From: Gimesia fumaroli
GTDB taxonomy: Bacteria; Planctomycetota; Planctomycetia; Planctomycetales; Planctomycetaceae
DNA: 64,000 nt
Assembly (NCBI RefSeq): GCF_007754425.1
Contig: NZ_CP037452.1
Location: forward strand, 5,865,164 to 5,929,163
Direction of reading: 5' to 3'
The stretch's first letter is position 1. Each line of letters starts with the position of its first letter. Shown here in pieces: positions 34,842-43,752 of the stretch. Both the position numbers and the translations under genes were made by a program. The notes beneath the pieces are model-generated. The model ran no database searches. It was not told the DNA's origin and saw nothing but the letters and a program-made list of their open reading frames with translations.

Positions 34842-36518
34842 TCACTCACCTCGAGAAGCCGGAAGCTGATCTTCTGCCAGTGCGGCTCTGTAGTCCGCCT
34901 GCTCTTTGAAATACAGTAGTTTCGCATCCACTGCTTTTTCTGCTGACTCAACTGCGTATTGTTCCCGCAACGTTACTTTTAACAGATCAGACAACCCTTC
35001 TTCAAAATTGCGGCGTTCACGTCGTGCCAGATCTTCCGCGTATCCCACGGCCTGCTCTGCCTGTTTGGCCTGTTTAAAAGCTCCGATCAACCCGGCGTAG
35101 GCAGATTCGACTTCGGCAACAATTTTCTCTTCAGTTAATTTTCGCTTTGCATTGAGCTGGGAGATCTTGCCACTCACCGACTGAATCTTACCGCGGGCTT
35201 TACGACGTTCGATGGGAACATCCACATACAGCATTGCATCAAGTTGAAAAGGGCCTTTATCATTCTTGGGATCGGTTCGATAACCCACATCCTGAGCGGC
35301 CGCCATCACTAAATCCACTGCAGGAAGACAGTCATTCATCGCCTCAGAATGATCAATGTCTAATTGACGCTGAAAGAGATCCAGCGCATAAATTTCCGGC
35401 CGTCGTTCCAGTGCTAATAGGGAATCATGCTCTACCTGTTCTGGATCGATCAATTTTAAATCGGGAAAGGTCGGTATCTTATCAGGTCCTGGAATCAGCG
35501 GGTTGCCATACGCATCACGATAATACAAGGAGAGTTTCACAGCTGCTTGCTGGAGTTTTCGTTCGGCAAAAGCACGCTTCCCCGAACGCTCAGCAACCAA
35601 TCGTAGGTTATCGGTTAATTCTGGTGGATCAAGAAATCCATTCTCAACCTGACTCCGAATCCGGTCCGTCCGCGATTCAGCCAGCTTGAGAATTTGATCG
35701 GCTATCACAAGCTTGGCCCCCGCTGCGACCCAATCCCAATAAGCATAGGTCCCTTCCTGAACGAACCCGATGAGTTGCGCCTGGATATCCGGCTCAACAG
35801 CATCGACGCCAAACGTCGCACGCCACAACGCAGCCCGTCGAGCATCAATATCCCGATTTCGAGAGAGTGGCACCGAAAAGCCTGCTTTAAACTCCCCTGC
35901 TTCATTTGTCTGTCGTTCTTTATACCAGGGCTGAAAATTTCCCCGACCAATTTTATAGCCGGCAAAGACTTCTCCCCCTTGATACAAGGGCTTCACCAGA
36001 CCGATATGCTGACGATACGTTTTGTAATACCCCATCGGCCCGTTTTCAGTTGCCGCTTTGAATTTACGGTCAAATTCTCCTAATGTTTGCAAACGATCAC
36101 CAGCAGCAACCTCACGGGAATAAAGGGCCGCATCAAGCAATGGGTAGCTTTGATAAACTGAATCGATGACCTCTTCGAGAGCCAGACCCGTTCGGCTGGG
36201 AGCAAAGTTTTCGTCTGGTAAAGGAGGAATTTGAGGAATGGCGATGACTTCCTCATTAATCGCTTCAGATGAAACGAGAGACACTTCCTGCGAAGTCTGT
36301 GGTAGCTCACTTTTCTCTTCAAATTTGGCCAGCGCTTCCTCATCACGCTGTATGTTCGGTGGAACTTGTGACAACTCAACCGGTTCAGTCGGTGCAGGCC
36401 CAAGCGAAATCCGCGCAACAGCTGCAGGCACTTCAGAATCAGTCTGAGAGACTTTCTGTTGTGTGCCAGCACATCCGATTGCCATTGCGGACATTAATGG
36501 GACTAAAACTCTGAACAT
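34842..36518 (-). CDS. TolC-family outer-membrane efflux lipoprotein
   Basis: The 558-residue product has a lipoprotein signal (PLMSAMAIGC, Cys16) and, after a Pro/Glu-rich linker of about 90 residues, the paired helical-barrel repeats of TolC: LALEEVIDSVYQSYPLLDAALYSREVA at the first repeat and LERRPEIYALDLFQRQLDIDHSEAMNDCLPAVDLV at the second. It would form the trimeric outer-membrane channel of the ABC/HlyD system encoded just upstream on the same strand (210 bases after the HlyD gene). The long acidic linker after the lipid anchor is unusual. Confidence 0.88.
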   Translation of the reverse strand: MFRVLVPLMSAMAIGCAGTQQKVSQTDSEVPAAVARISLGPAPTEPVELSQVPPNIQRDEEALAKFEEKSELPQTSQEVSLVSSEAINEEVIAIPQIPPLPDENFAPSRTGLALEEVIDSVYQSYPLLDAALYSREVAAGDRLQTLGEFDRKFKAATENGPMGYYKTYRQHIGLVKPLYQGGEVFAGYKIGRGNFQPWYKERQTNEAGEFKAGFSVPLSRNRDIDARRAALWRATFGVDAVEPDIQAQLIGFVQEGTYAYWDWVAAGAKLVIADQILKLAESRTDRIRSQVENGFLDPPELTDNLRLVAERSGKRAFAERKLQQAAVKLSLYYRDAYGNPLIPGPDKIPTFPDLKLIDPEQVEHDSLLALERRPEIYALDLFQRQLDIDHSEAMNDCLPAVDLVMAAAQDVGYRTDPKNDKGPFQLDAMLYVDVPIERRKARGKIQSVSGKISQLNAKRKLTEEKIVAEVESAYAGLIGAFKQAKQAEQAVGYAEDLARRERRNFEEGLSDLLKVTLREQYAVESAEKAVDAKLLYFKEQADYRAALAEDQLPASRGE

Positions 36519-36728
36519 TACTTAATCACTCTACCCGCCGGTTCAACCAGCAACCTGAATTATTAATACAGCTATTATAATCGGCACAAAGCCTTCTCTC
36601 TTAGAATTCGGCATAAGTAGAAGGGCGGATTGATTCAGAGTCAGGCTACTCTCCACGATACTGCAGAAAACTGCAGGTTTTTCGCAACAGACGACGAAGG
36701 CAGCAAACACAACCTATTCTACCCATAC

Positions 36729-38213
36729 CTACTTCGGCAACTTTGGAGGCTTTGATTTGCTGCTTTTCTGACCTGGCTCATCGATTGAGACTGCGGGCGG
36801 GAAGCCATTTAATTTTCGCCAGACTTCATACCAGAGAGGAACGCGTTTGAGCAGAACCCACGCATTGGCGCGAACCCCCTGTCTGAGGAATCGATCTTGA
36901 GGCCAGGGTTCATCTGAGGGATCCGGGCGGACCAGTATTCGAAACTTTCCATTCCCATTGTCGGTCGCATCGACAGAAACCACCGTTCCCCCAAAGGTCC
37001 CAACGGCTACCGAAGGCCAACCGGCAAATTGGATTGCAGGCCAACCTTCAAACTGCAGCCTCACAGGTCGCCCCGGCTCAACCAGTGGTGCATCATTTCC
37101 ATCGAGCCAAACCTGAACCGAACGATCCGTCGTGTAAGGTACGATGGTGCAGATGGGATCTCCCTGTTTTAAGATTGCGGTTCCGAGATTGGGCGTGATC
37201 TGAACAATATAACCATCAAAGGGAGCCTTGATCACCCGTTTTTCCTGCCGCGAAACCTTGACCTTCATATCAAGTAGTTCCTTCTCGGCTTTATTCAGCT
37301 CCTGCTGCGCCTTGGCGATGTCGCTTTCTGCTTTTGAAACATCCCCGTTTGCTTTACGCAGCAGCGCCTTGGCTTTATCGATATCGGCCTGCGCTTTTTC
37401 AATTTTGGCTTTTCGCTCACTCTGCTTACCAGACAATTCATCTTGAGCAGCACCATAATAGAACTCAGCCCCCTTTGCTTTGCTGGTTGCTTCTTTCAGC
37501 TTCCGACTCACTTCCTGCAATTTCTGTAGAGAGATATTATTCTCAGCCTGAAGAGTTTTCATTCGGTTATACTCGGCCTGCAACTGAGGTAATGCGGCCT
37601 CATATTCAACCAGTTTCTGATTCTCGGCCTTGACTTTCTTAGCGGCCATTTCAATATAAGCATCCTGGGCGTCAATCGTCTCCCGCTTGACAGTTTCATA
37701 AGCCTGAACTTGGGCCTGATAGGATTCGACGATTGTCTTCGCTGCGTCCAGCGCGCGCTGACTGGCTTCCAGTTGCTGGCCTGATGCCGTTACTCCCTGC
37801 TGGGAATTCATCAACTGCAGATCCAGACGAGCTGCATACGATTCGTCCAAATCACGAATTTCAGCAATTTCCTGCCCTTTTTTGACCCGGGCATTTTCAA
37901 AGATCCCCTCTCCCCATTGAGCCAGCCTTCCTTTAATCGGTGCTTGAATGACCTGCTGTCGCTGATCGGGGGCATACGCCAGAACATTTCCTGTTCCGGT
38001 TACCGATTGCTGCCAGGGAGCAAATGCCATCAATATGATCGATAATACAAGCGTCACAAATAAATAACGGGCGATCCGACGCGCCAGGCGTGATGATCTT
38101 GCCAACCTCAACGCGGGCATACTGGATTCACTATAAGCCACCGGCACCAGCATTGACCAACGTTGTTGCTCTGTCTGGGATGCGGGCGTATCAAGCGGTT
38201 TTTTAGCTGCCAT
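36729..38213 (-). CDS. HlyD-family membrane fusion (adaptor) protein
   Basis: I start at ATG 38213, which follows AAGGGAG; a frame start at 38237 is less likely. The 494-residue product has one N-terminal membrane segment (about 48-67, YLFVTLVLSIILMAFAPW), a biotinyl-lipoyl-like half (GTGNVLAYAPDQRQQVIQAPIKGRLAQW), a long coiled coil (about 150-315, rich in Ala, Lys, Glu and Gln) and the second lipoyl half and beta-barrel (VIKAPFDGYIVQITPNLGTAILKQGDPICTIVP). It links an inner-membrane ABC protein with an outer-membrane TolC channel. The start overlaps the end of the ABC gene by 11 bases, so the two are translationally coupled. Confidence 0.9.
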   Translation of the reverse strand: MAAKKPLDTPASQTEQQRWSMLVPVAYSESSMPALRLARSSRLARRIARYLFVTLVLSIILMAFAPWQQSVTGTGNVLAYAPDQRQQVIQAPIKGRLAQWGEGIFENARVKKGQEIAEIRDLDESYAARLDLQLMNSQQGVTASGQQLEASQRALDAAKTIVESYQAQVQAYETVKRETIDAQDAYIEMAAKKVKAENQKLVEYEAALPQLQAEYNRMKTLQAENNISLQKLQEVSRKLKEATSKAKGAEFYYGAAQDELSGKQSERKAKIEKAQADIDKAKALLRKANGDVSKAESDIAKAQQELNKAEKELLDMKVKVSRQEKRVIKAPFDGYIVQITPNLGTAILKQGDPICTIVPYTTDRSVQVWLDGNDAPLVEPGRPVRLQFEGWPAIQFAGWPSVAVGTFGGTVVSVDATDNGNGKFRILVRPDPSDEPWPQDRFLRQGVRANAWVLLKRVPLWYEVWRKLNGFPPAVSIDEPGQKSSKSKPPKLPK

Positions 38214-40392
38214 GACCACTCCCTTCTGCAGATGCAATGGCAGGTTCGCCTAATTCATAAACGTCTGTTCCCAGTTCGGCAAGACTTCTCCGCCCCGTGA
38301 CCATAATCAGAGTCCAGAGACGCTCTGGATCGACCAGCATTTGTGTCAACCGTTCCGCTTCCTGATCGGGTAACGCATCAACCAGACCGTCAATCAATAA
38401 CAATCTGGGACGACCAACAATGGCCCGTGCCAGCATTAACTTGCGCGCCTGATTTGATGTCAGCGGGTAACCAGTCTCGACAAGGTGCGTATTCAGCCCT
38501 TCGGGAAGACTTAAAATATCATCAATCAGTCCGACTCGTTCCAATGCTTCACGGACATCACTGGTGGAAACAGAAGGACGTTCCAGATGCACGTTCTCTT
38601 CCAGAGACCCTGAAAATATTTCAATGTCCCGGGCCAGAGCAACATGTTTTCTGAGAGCGTCAGGTCGCAGATCACGGGGATCAATTCCATTAATTGAAAC
38701 ATGTCCATCCGCAGGCGTTCTTAATCCAAATAATAAATCCAGAAACAGACTCTTTCCTGTTCCACTGGGCCCCATCAGCATCAGTCTCGCCCCACTCTCA
38801 ACATTCAGGTTAATCTGTGCCCCATGGTCGGAATGATGTTGCATTGCACAACTGACATTGCTGGACGTCACTTCTGCTGGTTTGTCATGAGACATTTTGA
38901 GAAGCCCATCCCGGCGTTCCATAGGCAAATCAAACAATGCCCCCAGCTTATCCACTGAAGCTAAGAGATCGTAATAGCTCTGCATATGTTTTCCCAACTT
39001 GGCAAAAGAACCGACGATCACCGTCACGATCAACTCGGCTGCCACAAGCTGCCCGAGGGTCAATTGACCTGAAATAACCAGCCATCCACCTAAGCCTAGT
39101 AAAGCAGTACTCGCGACTGCCTGCATGCCCAGAGCAAAAATAATCTGGCGCATTACAATCCGGAAATGTTTCTTGCGGGCACTCAGATATTCAAAGGTTA
39201 AATGGTCGGCTTGATCCAAAGCATACTCTGCAGCTCCCCGATAACGAAACGCTGTCGAACAGCTCACCAGGTTTTCCAGCCAGGCAGCCACTTTGTACTT
39301 TGCCTTAGACTCTTTGATACTACTGTTAACAGCGCCGCGCCCTAAAACTAAAATCACAAAGGCAATCAACGCCAGCAAAACGATATCAAAGCCCAACAAC
39401 CAGGGATGATAAAAAGCCAATACCGTCATACCAATCAACGTGCTCAGTACCAGCGAGATTCCGTCCAGCAGGAGTGATGCGGTTGCTTTTTGAACTGTGA
39501 TGACATCAAAGAAGCGATTCACCAGTTCCCGCCCCGATTGACCATCCAGTGCAGCAGGAACCACTCGCGGCAAGCGATAAGATAGATCAGCGGCGACGCG
39601 CGCAAAAAGTCGTCGTTGAATGATTTCTGCCACATAAGTCTGCAAGCCAAGCAACGCTGCTGAAAAAGAAAGAAAAGCCAGCAGCATCAAAGCCAAAATG
39701 ATCACGGGCTGAAGCAACCGACCGAAGGCAACAGTGTTAACTAAAGTCTCCACTGCTAAAGGCGTCGCCAAAGCCAACAACCCGGTAACGAGCGCAAAAA
39801 CCATGATGATCCAGATATCCGAGAATTCCGGTTTTAATAATCTCAGCACCCGATCGAGCGGACTATGCTCGTGTATTTCTCCCGAATTCATATCGGAAGC
39901 AGTAAGTTCCGGTTCGATAACCAGACAACGGACCACATCTTCTCGACTTGAAACCTCTAACGTACTCCGCATTCTGCGGGCACTAATCCAGATCCGGGTT
40001 CGATCCCGTTGAGGCTGTAGAATCTGGAAGCGTCGACGCTTGGTGGAAAGAATGGCAGTCCAGCGATGCTCTTCGCCGACACGAGTTATCACCCGTCCCC
40101 CTTCACTGGTGATCGCGACCAGTTCACGGAAGGTACAATCCATGACCTTGTATTGCAGCTCTAAACTCTGGCTGGCTTCGACTAACCAATTCCACCAGTC
40201 GTCGTCTGTTTTAGATGTCCTTGCAGACGCTGCCTCGATCAATGCACGTCGAATCCGTGATCGATCAGCAGAGTGACCGGCATCCACGGCCAGTTGCTCA
40301 AACAGCCAGGCGGCCGCTTTGATGTCGGTCTGGACCGACTTTCGATCAGCGTCTGCTGAATTGTCCGCGTTGTCAGGTTGTAAGGTCGACAT
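38203..40392 (-). CDS. HlyB-like ABC transporter with degenerate ATPase motifs
   Basis: The 729-residue protein has an N-terminal domain of about 170 residues resembling the C39-like domain of type I secretion exporters but without a peptidase Cys, six membrane segments (about 195-480) and a nucleotide-binding domain from about 510. Walker A is intact (GPSGTGKS, 541-548). The signature LSGGQ is LTSNQ (644-648), Walker B has the Asp but not the catalytic Glu (LLLIDGL, Gly669), and the switch His is replaced (VTGRR, Gly700). Such changes normally abolish hydrolysis. It heads an ABC-HlyD-TolC operon, so it is expressed as part of an export complex. It may need an ATPase partner encoded elsewhere, or act as a non-hydrolysing assembly. 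Confidence 0.88.
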   Translation of the reverse strand: MSTLQPDNADNSADADRKSVQTDIKAAAWLFEQLAVDAGHSADRSRIRRALIEAASARTSKTDDDWWNWLVEASQSLELQYKVMDCTFRELVAITSEGGRVITRVGEEHRWTAILSTKRRRFQILQPQRDRTRIWISARRMRSTLEVSSREDVVRCLVIEPELTASDMNSGEIHEHSPLDRVLRLLKPEFSDIWIIMVFALVTGLLALATPLAVETLVNTVAFGRLLQPVIILALMLLAFLSFSAALLGLQTYVAEIIQRRLFARVAADLSYRLPRVVPAALDGQSGRELVNRFFDVITVQKATASLLLDGISLVLSTLIGMTVLAFYHPWLLGFDIVLLALIAFVILVLGRGAVNSSIKESKAKYKVAAWLENLVSCSTAFRYRGAAEYALDQADHLTFEYLSARKKHFRIVMRQIIFALGMQAVASTALLGLGGWLVISGQLTLGQLVAAELIVTVIVGSFAKLGKHMQSYYDLLASVDKLGALFDLPMERRDGLLKMSHDKPAEVTSSNVSCAMQHHSDHGAQINLNVESGARLMLMGPSGTGKSLFLDLLFGLRTPADGHVSINGIDPRDLRPDALRKHVALARDIEIFSGSLEENVHLERPSVSTSDVREALERVGLIDDILSLPEGLNTHLVETGYPLTSNQARKLMLARAIVGRPRLLLIDGLVDALPDQEAERLTQMLVDPERLWTLIMVTGRRSLAELGTDVYELGEPAIASAEGSGHGS

Positions 40393-40503
40393 GAAAATTT
40401 CGTAAGTACAAGATTAGAAAAGAAAGTGTGTCAGGAACTTGATCCTCTGCGAAACATTCAACAGAACCTGCTAATACGTTCTCCAGCAGAAAAAGAACAA
40501 AGC

Positions 40504-40531
40504 CCAAATACTTCGTATACGAAGTATTTGG
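40504..40531. promoter_or_regulatory. Perfect 28-bp palindrome upstream of ABC-HlyD-TolC operon
   Basis: CCAAATACTTCGTA (40504-40517) is followed directly by its exact complement (40518-40531). There is no loop and no T-run, so it is more like a dimeric regulator site than a terminator. It lies 112 bases upstream of the ABC start codon. The rest of 40393-40841, which separates this operon from the divergent GDPD gene, shows nothing else I can name. Confidence 0.6.
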
Positions 40532-40841
40532 AAACCACAGATAACATAAACACATGACGACTAAACCGCTGTAGCAAGCTTTTATTATCTATCGTCCATT
40601 TCCGACATGACCTCCCACAAAACTTACGCCCGTCTGCCCCCAAAATGATTCTCGTCAAATTCTAGACATCCCAGGCTTTTAGACAAGAAACGATCTCCAA
40701 ATACCAGCAGGTTTTTGAGTTAGCGTTTCAGACCACCAAATTTCACATTCAGATGATTGAACAATTGCTTCTATAGAAGTAGGCTGAATCCATCTGTTTG
40801 AACGAAAACACCAATTGCAACCACGAAGAAAGTAAGCAAAC

Positions 40842-41666
40842 ATGAGCCGGCTTTTTCCATTTTTGATTCCGTCAATTGCAGTTCTCTGCTTAACTCTGAA
40901 CGTCCATTCTGCCAATGCCGCTCCACCTTTGATCGTCGCACATCGAGGACTGTTAAAAGCCGCCCCTGAGAACACGCTGTCGAATTTCCGAGCGTGCCTG
41001 GAATTGCGGCTCGGTTTTGAATTTGACGTACAGCGCACAAAAGACGGTCATCTGGTTTGCATCCACGACAGTACTGTCAACCGCACAACAAACGGCTCCG
41101 GAAACGTGAGTGACTTGACACTGGCAGAAGTCAAGCAGCTTGACGCAGGAAGCTGGTTTGATCCTCGCTTCGCAGGTGAAAAAGTGCCAACGGTAGAGCA
41201 GGTTCTGCAGTTGGCCTCTGATTTTAACCAACACCCGATTTTGATCGCCGTCGATTTCAAAGATGCGAACGTCGAACAGGACGTCGTTCGTCTCGCAAAA
41301 AAACATGATATCTTAAGCCACCTGATTTTCATCGGCAGAACAATTCAAGAACCCCAGGTCCGCGCTAACATCAAAGCGACTTCTGCGAAAGCCGAAACAG
41401 CAGCCGTCGCCAATAATACAACTGAGTTTCCTGCGGCATTGGCCGACACCAGTGCCGACTGGGTCTATGTCCGCTACATCCCTTCCGCTTCAGAAATCAA
41501 ACGCGTGCATGCAGCCGGCAAACGGGCCTTCATCGCGGGACCGACCGTAGGCGGGAAGATGCCCAAAAACTGGCAAGAAGCAGCGACGGTGGGCATTGAT
41601 GCGATTCTCACCGACTTTCCTCTGGACTTACGGGCTGTACTCAAACAGAAAGCAGCCAGAAACTAA
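40842..41666 (+). CDS. Secreted glycerophosphodiester phosphodiesterase
   Basis: The 274-residue product has a signal peptide (about 1-25) and the GDPD barrel: VAHRGLLKAAPENTLSNF (catalytic His and the PENT metal loop), LRLGFEFDVQRTKDGHLVCIHD (metal-binding Glu-x-Asp and second catalytic His) and TVNRTTNGSGNVSDLTLAEVKQLDAGSWFDPRFAGEKVPT. The C-terminal GIDAILTDFPLDL is also typical. It releases glycerol-3-phosphate from phospholipid-derived glycerophosphodiesters in the periplasm. No glycerol-phosphate transporter adjoins. Confidence 0.93.
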   Translation: MSRLFPFLIPSIAVLCLTLNVHSANAAPPLIVAHRGLLKAAPENTLSNFRACLELRLGFEFDVQRTKDGHLVCIHDSTVNRTTNGSGNVSDLTLAEVKQLDAGSWFDPRFAGEKVPTVEQVLQLASDFNQHPILIAVDFKDANVEQDVVRLAKKHDILSHLIFIGRTIQEPQVRANIKATSAKAETAAVANNTTEFPAALADTSADWVYVRYIPSASEIKRVHAAGKRAFIAGPTVGGKMPKNWQEAATVGIDAILTDFPLDLRAVLKQKAARN

Positions 41667-41758
41667 AGTAAAAAGGTTTCGCATCCGTAAATTGCTTGAC
41701 CACCATCAACCGATAAGCGATGATTGATATAATACAAGATCAACGGGAGCGCAAAACC

Positions 41759-42709
41759 ATGATTGAGTTCGAATATCTGTATAAAGGCGTCTGCGGACTG
41801 GCCCATTCACACCAGGCAGGAGAGATGGCCGGGCATCTGGGTGCTGCGGTCGCCGCCGGATATTTCTTCGGCGAAGATCAGAGTCAGCTCCCCGATGAAG
41901 TCTTCATCGGTATCACCGGAGAATTGAAACGCATTATCGCGGGTGAGGAATCATTCTGGTTCAACGCGAAAAAAGCAGGCATCACGCCCACCGAGCTGTT
42001 CAAGCCATACCCCAAAGAAGCATCCAATGAAGCCGCAATCAACTCAATTGTGCGAACCCTGCAAAAGAATGTCGGAGAGACCCGGCAATCGGGACATAAT
42101 ATTATTTTCGCTTCCATCGGCATCCGTGCACTGCATGACCACAGTGATTTTGCCACGCCTCAAATCATTGAGGGTATCCGTAAATTGACCGCGGGTTTCA
42201 ACAAAGCACATGCCGGCCGTGGTTATTACGGCAAAGAGAAAGGCTGGCGGACCGGCAGACAGATCAAGCTTGCTGAGATCGACAACTTTCCCATGTACGG
42301 TTCCGTTCAAGGTATGGTCGATGTAACAATCGCCGAGTTGATTTCAAGCGCTGCGATCAAGAAGCAGGGCTTCGGCGGGTTATGGCATATCATCAACCAT
42401 GCCGCTGCAATTACCGAACTGAACCGTTTCGGCTATGAAAAGGTGGCTGAATTGGCGTTACCAGCGCATCATCAGCACATCCGCTTGTGGCGTTCACTGC
42501 CAAATGTCGAGAGTGAGCTTGGAGCGCAGGTCAAATCCGCACATGATCCCCGCAAGCCAGCTTATTGGGAAGGCATGCTGAAACGGGATGAAGCCCGCCT
42601 GACACACCGCATCAAAACACTGTATGGGTATTACACGATCCGGCGTTTCATCGAAAATGACAATACAAAGCAAAAAGCCGACGAGGCGTTTCTGTTTTTG
42701 ATGGCCTAA
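41759..42709 (+). CDS. Unrecognised His-rich helical protein
   Basis: I start at ATG 41759, preceded by GGGAG; an in-frame ATG at 41720 would add 13 residues. The 316-residue product has no signal peptide or membrane segment and looks helical. I do not recognise a family. Histidines are clustered in motif-like settings: AHSHQAGEMAGHLGAA (about 15-30), GIRALHDHSDFATPQ (about 121-135), LWHIINHAAAITELNRFG and LPAHHQHIRLW. Several could form a metal site. It stands alone between the GDPD gene and ectR, on the same strand as both. Confidence 0.7.
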   Translation: MIEFEYLYKGVCGLAHSHQAGEMAGHLGAAVAAGYFFGEDQSQLPDEVFIGITGELKRIIAGEESFWFNAKKAGITPTELFKPYPKEASNEAAINSIVRTLQKNVGETRQSGHNIIFASIGIRALHDHSDFATPQIIEGIRKLTAGFNKAHAGRGYYGKEKGWRTGRQIKLAEIDNFPMYGSVQGMVDVTIAELISSAAIKKQGFGGLWHIINHAAAITELNRFGYEKVAELALPAHHQHIRLWRSLPNVESELGAQVKSAHDPRKPAYWEGMLKRDEARLTHRIKTLYGYYTIRRFIENDNTKQKADEAFLFLMA

Positions 42710-42778
42710 GCGCAGTTCCATCAAACAACGGTCGTGCGTCTTGTTCAGATCGCTTTTTACATCAGGTCTCGAACCAAG

Positions 42779-42808
42779 TTGAAAACAATTGCTTTGTGTG
42801 CATAATAT
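42779..42808 (+). promoter_or_regulatory. Predicted ectR promoter with candidate EctR site
   Basis: TTGAAA (42779-42784) and CATAAT (42801-42806) are 16 bases apart, a good sigma70 promoter. TTTGTGTGCA (42793-42802) lies in the spacer and reaches into the -10. The 12-base string GCTTTGTGTGCA (42791-42802) recurs exactly, on the other strand, in the ectA promoter. Confidence 0.6.
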
Positions 42809-42861
42809 CGAGTACGCTTTGCTCTGCGCTTTATTTATCTATTGAAAATATCGAGAATCCC

Positions 42862-43377
42862 ATGTCGCCTCTCAGCATTGAGGATCAGGTCCTAGTCGCG
42901 CTGCGACGAATTACGCGTGCGATTGACTTACACTCCCGCGGCCTGATGCAGGAAATCGGACTCACAGCCCCCCAATTGGCATCTTTGCAAACCATCGCCC
43001 GTATGCAACCCATCACGGTAGGGGCACTCGCAAAATCAATTCATCTAAGTCAGGCCACAATAACCGGTATTCTTAGTCGACTGGAAACACGCAACCTCGT
43101 TTCCCGCTCGCGGAGAGGTACGGACAAACGTACGGTTGTTGTCGAACTCACCGAAGAAGGTCAGGCAATGCTGAAAAATGCTCCTTCCCTGTTACAAGAC
43201 CGATTTCGGCGTGAACTGCTGCGACTGCAGGAATGGGAACAGACCCAGATGCTGTCTACCTTACAGCGGATCGCTTCCATGATGGACGCAGAAGATATCG
43301 ATGCATCGCCCGTCTTGTCAGCCGGTGAAGTCACACCGACTGCAGAAGACGAAAACACCGCTTACCTAAACGAGTAA
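42862..43377 (+). CDS. ectR: MarR-family regulator of ectoine genes (EctR-like)
   Basis: I start at ATG 42862; the upstream GTG 42796 lies inside the predicted promoter. The 171-residue product has the MarR winged helix: LMQEIGLTAPQLASLQTIARMQPITVGALAKSIHLSQATITGILSRLETRNLVSRSRRGTDKRTVVVELTEEGQ. A MarR-type repressor, EctR, precedes ectABC in many halophiles, and the position here, 375 bases before ectA in the same direction, matches. A shared TTTGTRTGCA element in its own promoter and in the ectA promoter suggests that it controls both. Confidence 0.85.
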   Translation: MSPLSIEDQVLVALRRITRAIDLHSRGLMQEIGLTAPQLASLQTIARMQPITVGALAKSIHLSQATITGILSRLETRNLVSRSRRGTDKRTVVVELTEEGQAMLKNAPSLLQDRFRRELLRLQEWEQTQMLSTLQRIASMMDAEDIDASPVLSAGEVTPTAEDENTAYLNE

Positions 43378-43493
43378 TCACTCGCTCTCTCGGTTTCTCA
43401 AACATCATTTTCTGCGCATTCTTTTTGCACTCAGAGTCACTCCGATTCAAGTAGTGAGATGTCACTTTCATGTGCATTTAAAAATAGTAGGGG

Positions 43494-43538
43494 TTGACAT
43501 TCCCATATTATTTGCATACAAAACATTGCACACAAAGC
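43494..43538 (+). promoter_or_regulatory. Predicted ectABCD promoter with two candidate EctR sites
   Basis: TTGACA (43494-43499) and TACAAA (43517-43522) are 17 bases apart. Two copies of the ectR-promoter element lie in reverse orientation 14 bases apart: TGCATACAAA (43513-43522), over the -10, and TGCACACAAA (43527-43536), over the expected start of transcription. A leader of over 200 bases before ectA would follow. Confidence 0.6.
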
Positions 43539-43543
43539 TTTTA

Positions 43544-43563
43544 AACAGAACATACGTTCTGTT
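43544..43563. promoter_or_regulatory. Dyad in the ectA leader
   Basis: AACAGAAC, four bases, GTTCTGTT form a perfect 8-bp inverted repeat. It could be an operator or a small RNA hairpin in the leader. The core GAAC-N4-GTTC equals the Gram-positive LexA half-site arrangement, possibly by chance. The remaining bases up to ectA at 43753 are AT-rich without other visible structure. Confidence 0.5.
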
Positions 43564-43752
43564 AGTTCAATACAGAATTTTCCTTAACACCATACATAAA
43601 AGCATTTTAACTGAATAAAAGAGCAAAACGCCTTTTATTGGTCACAAACTAATTTATTAAGCAATGAAGAAATAAACCCCCATATATATTTTGGACACTA
43701 AATATCTTATCGAACGAGAATTTTTCTCAGAAGCTGATAAGTAAATAGCCCA

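Noticed and set aside
40504-40531. The palindrome shares ACTTCGTATA-like arms with loxP
   Set aside because: There is no 8-bp asymmetric spacer and no recombinase gene nearby; the likeness is partial and probably chance.
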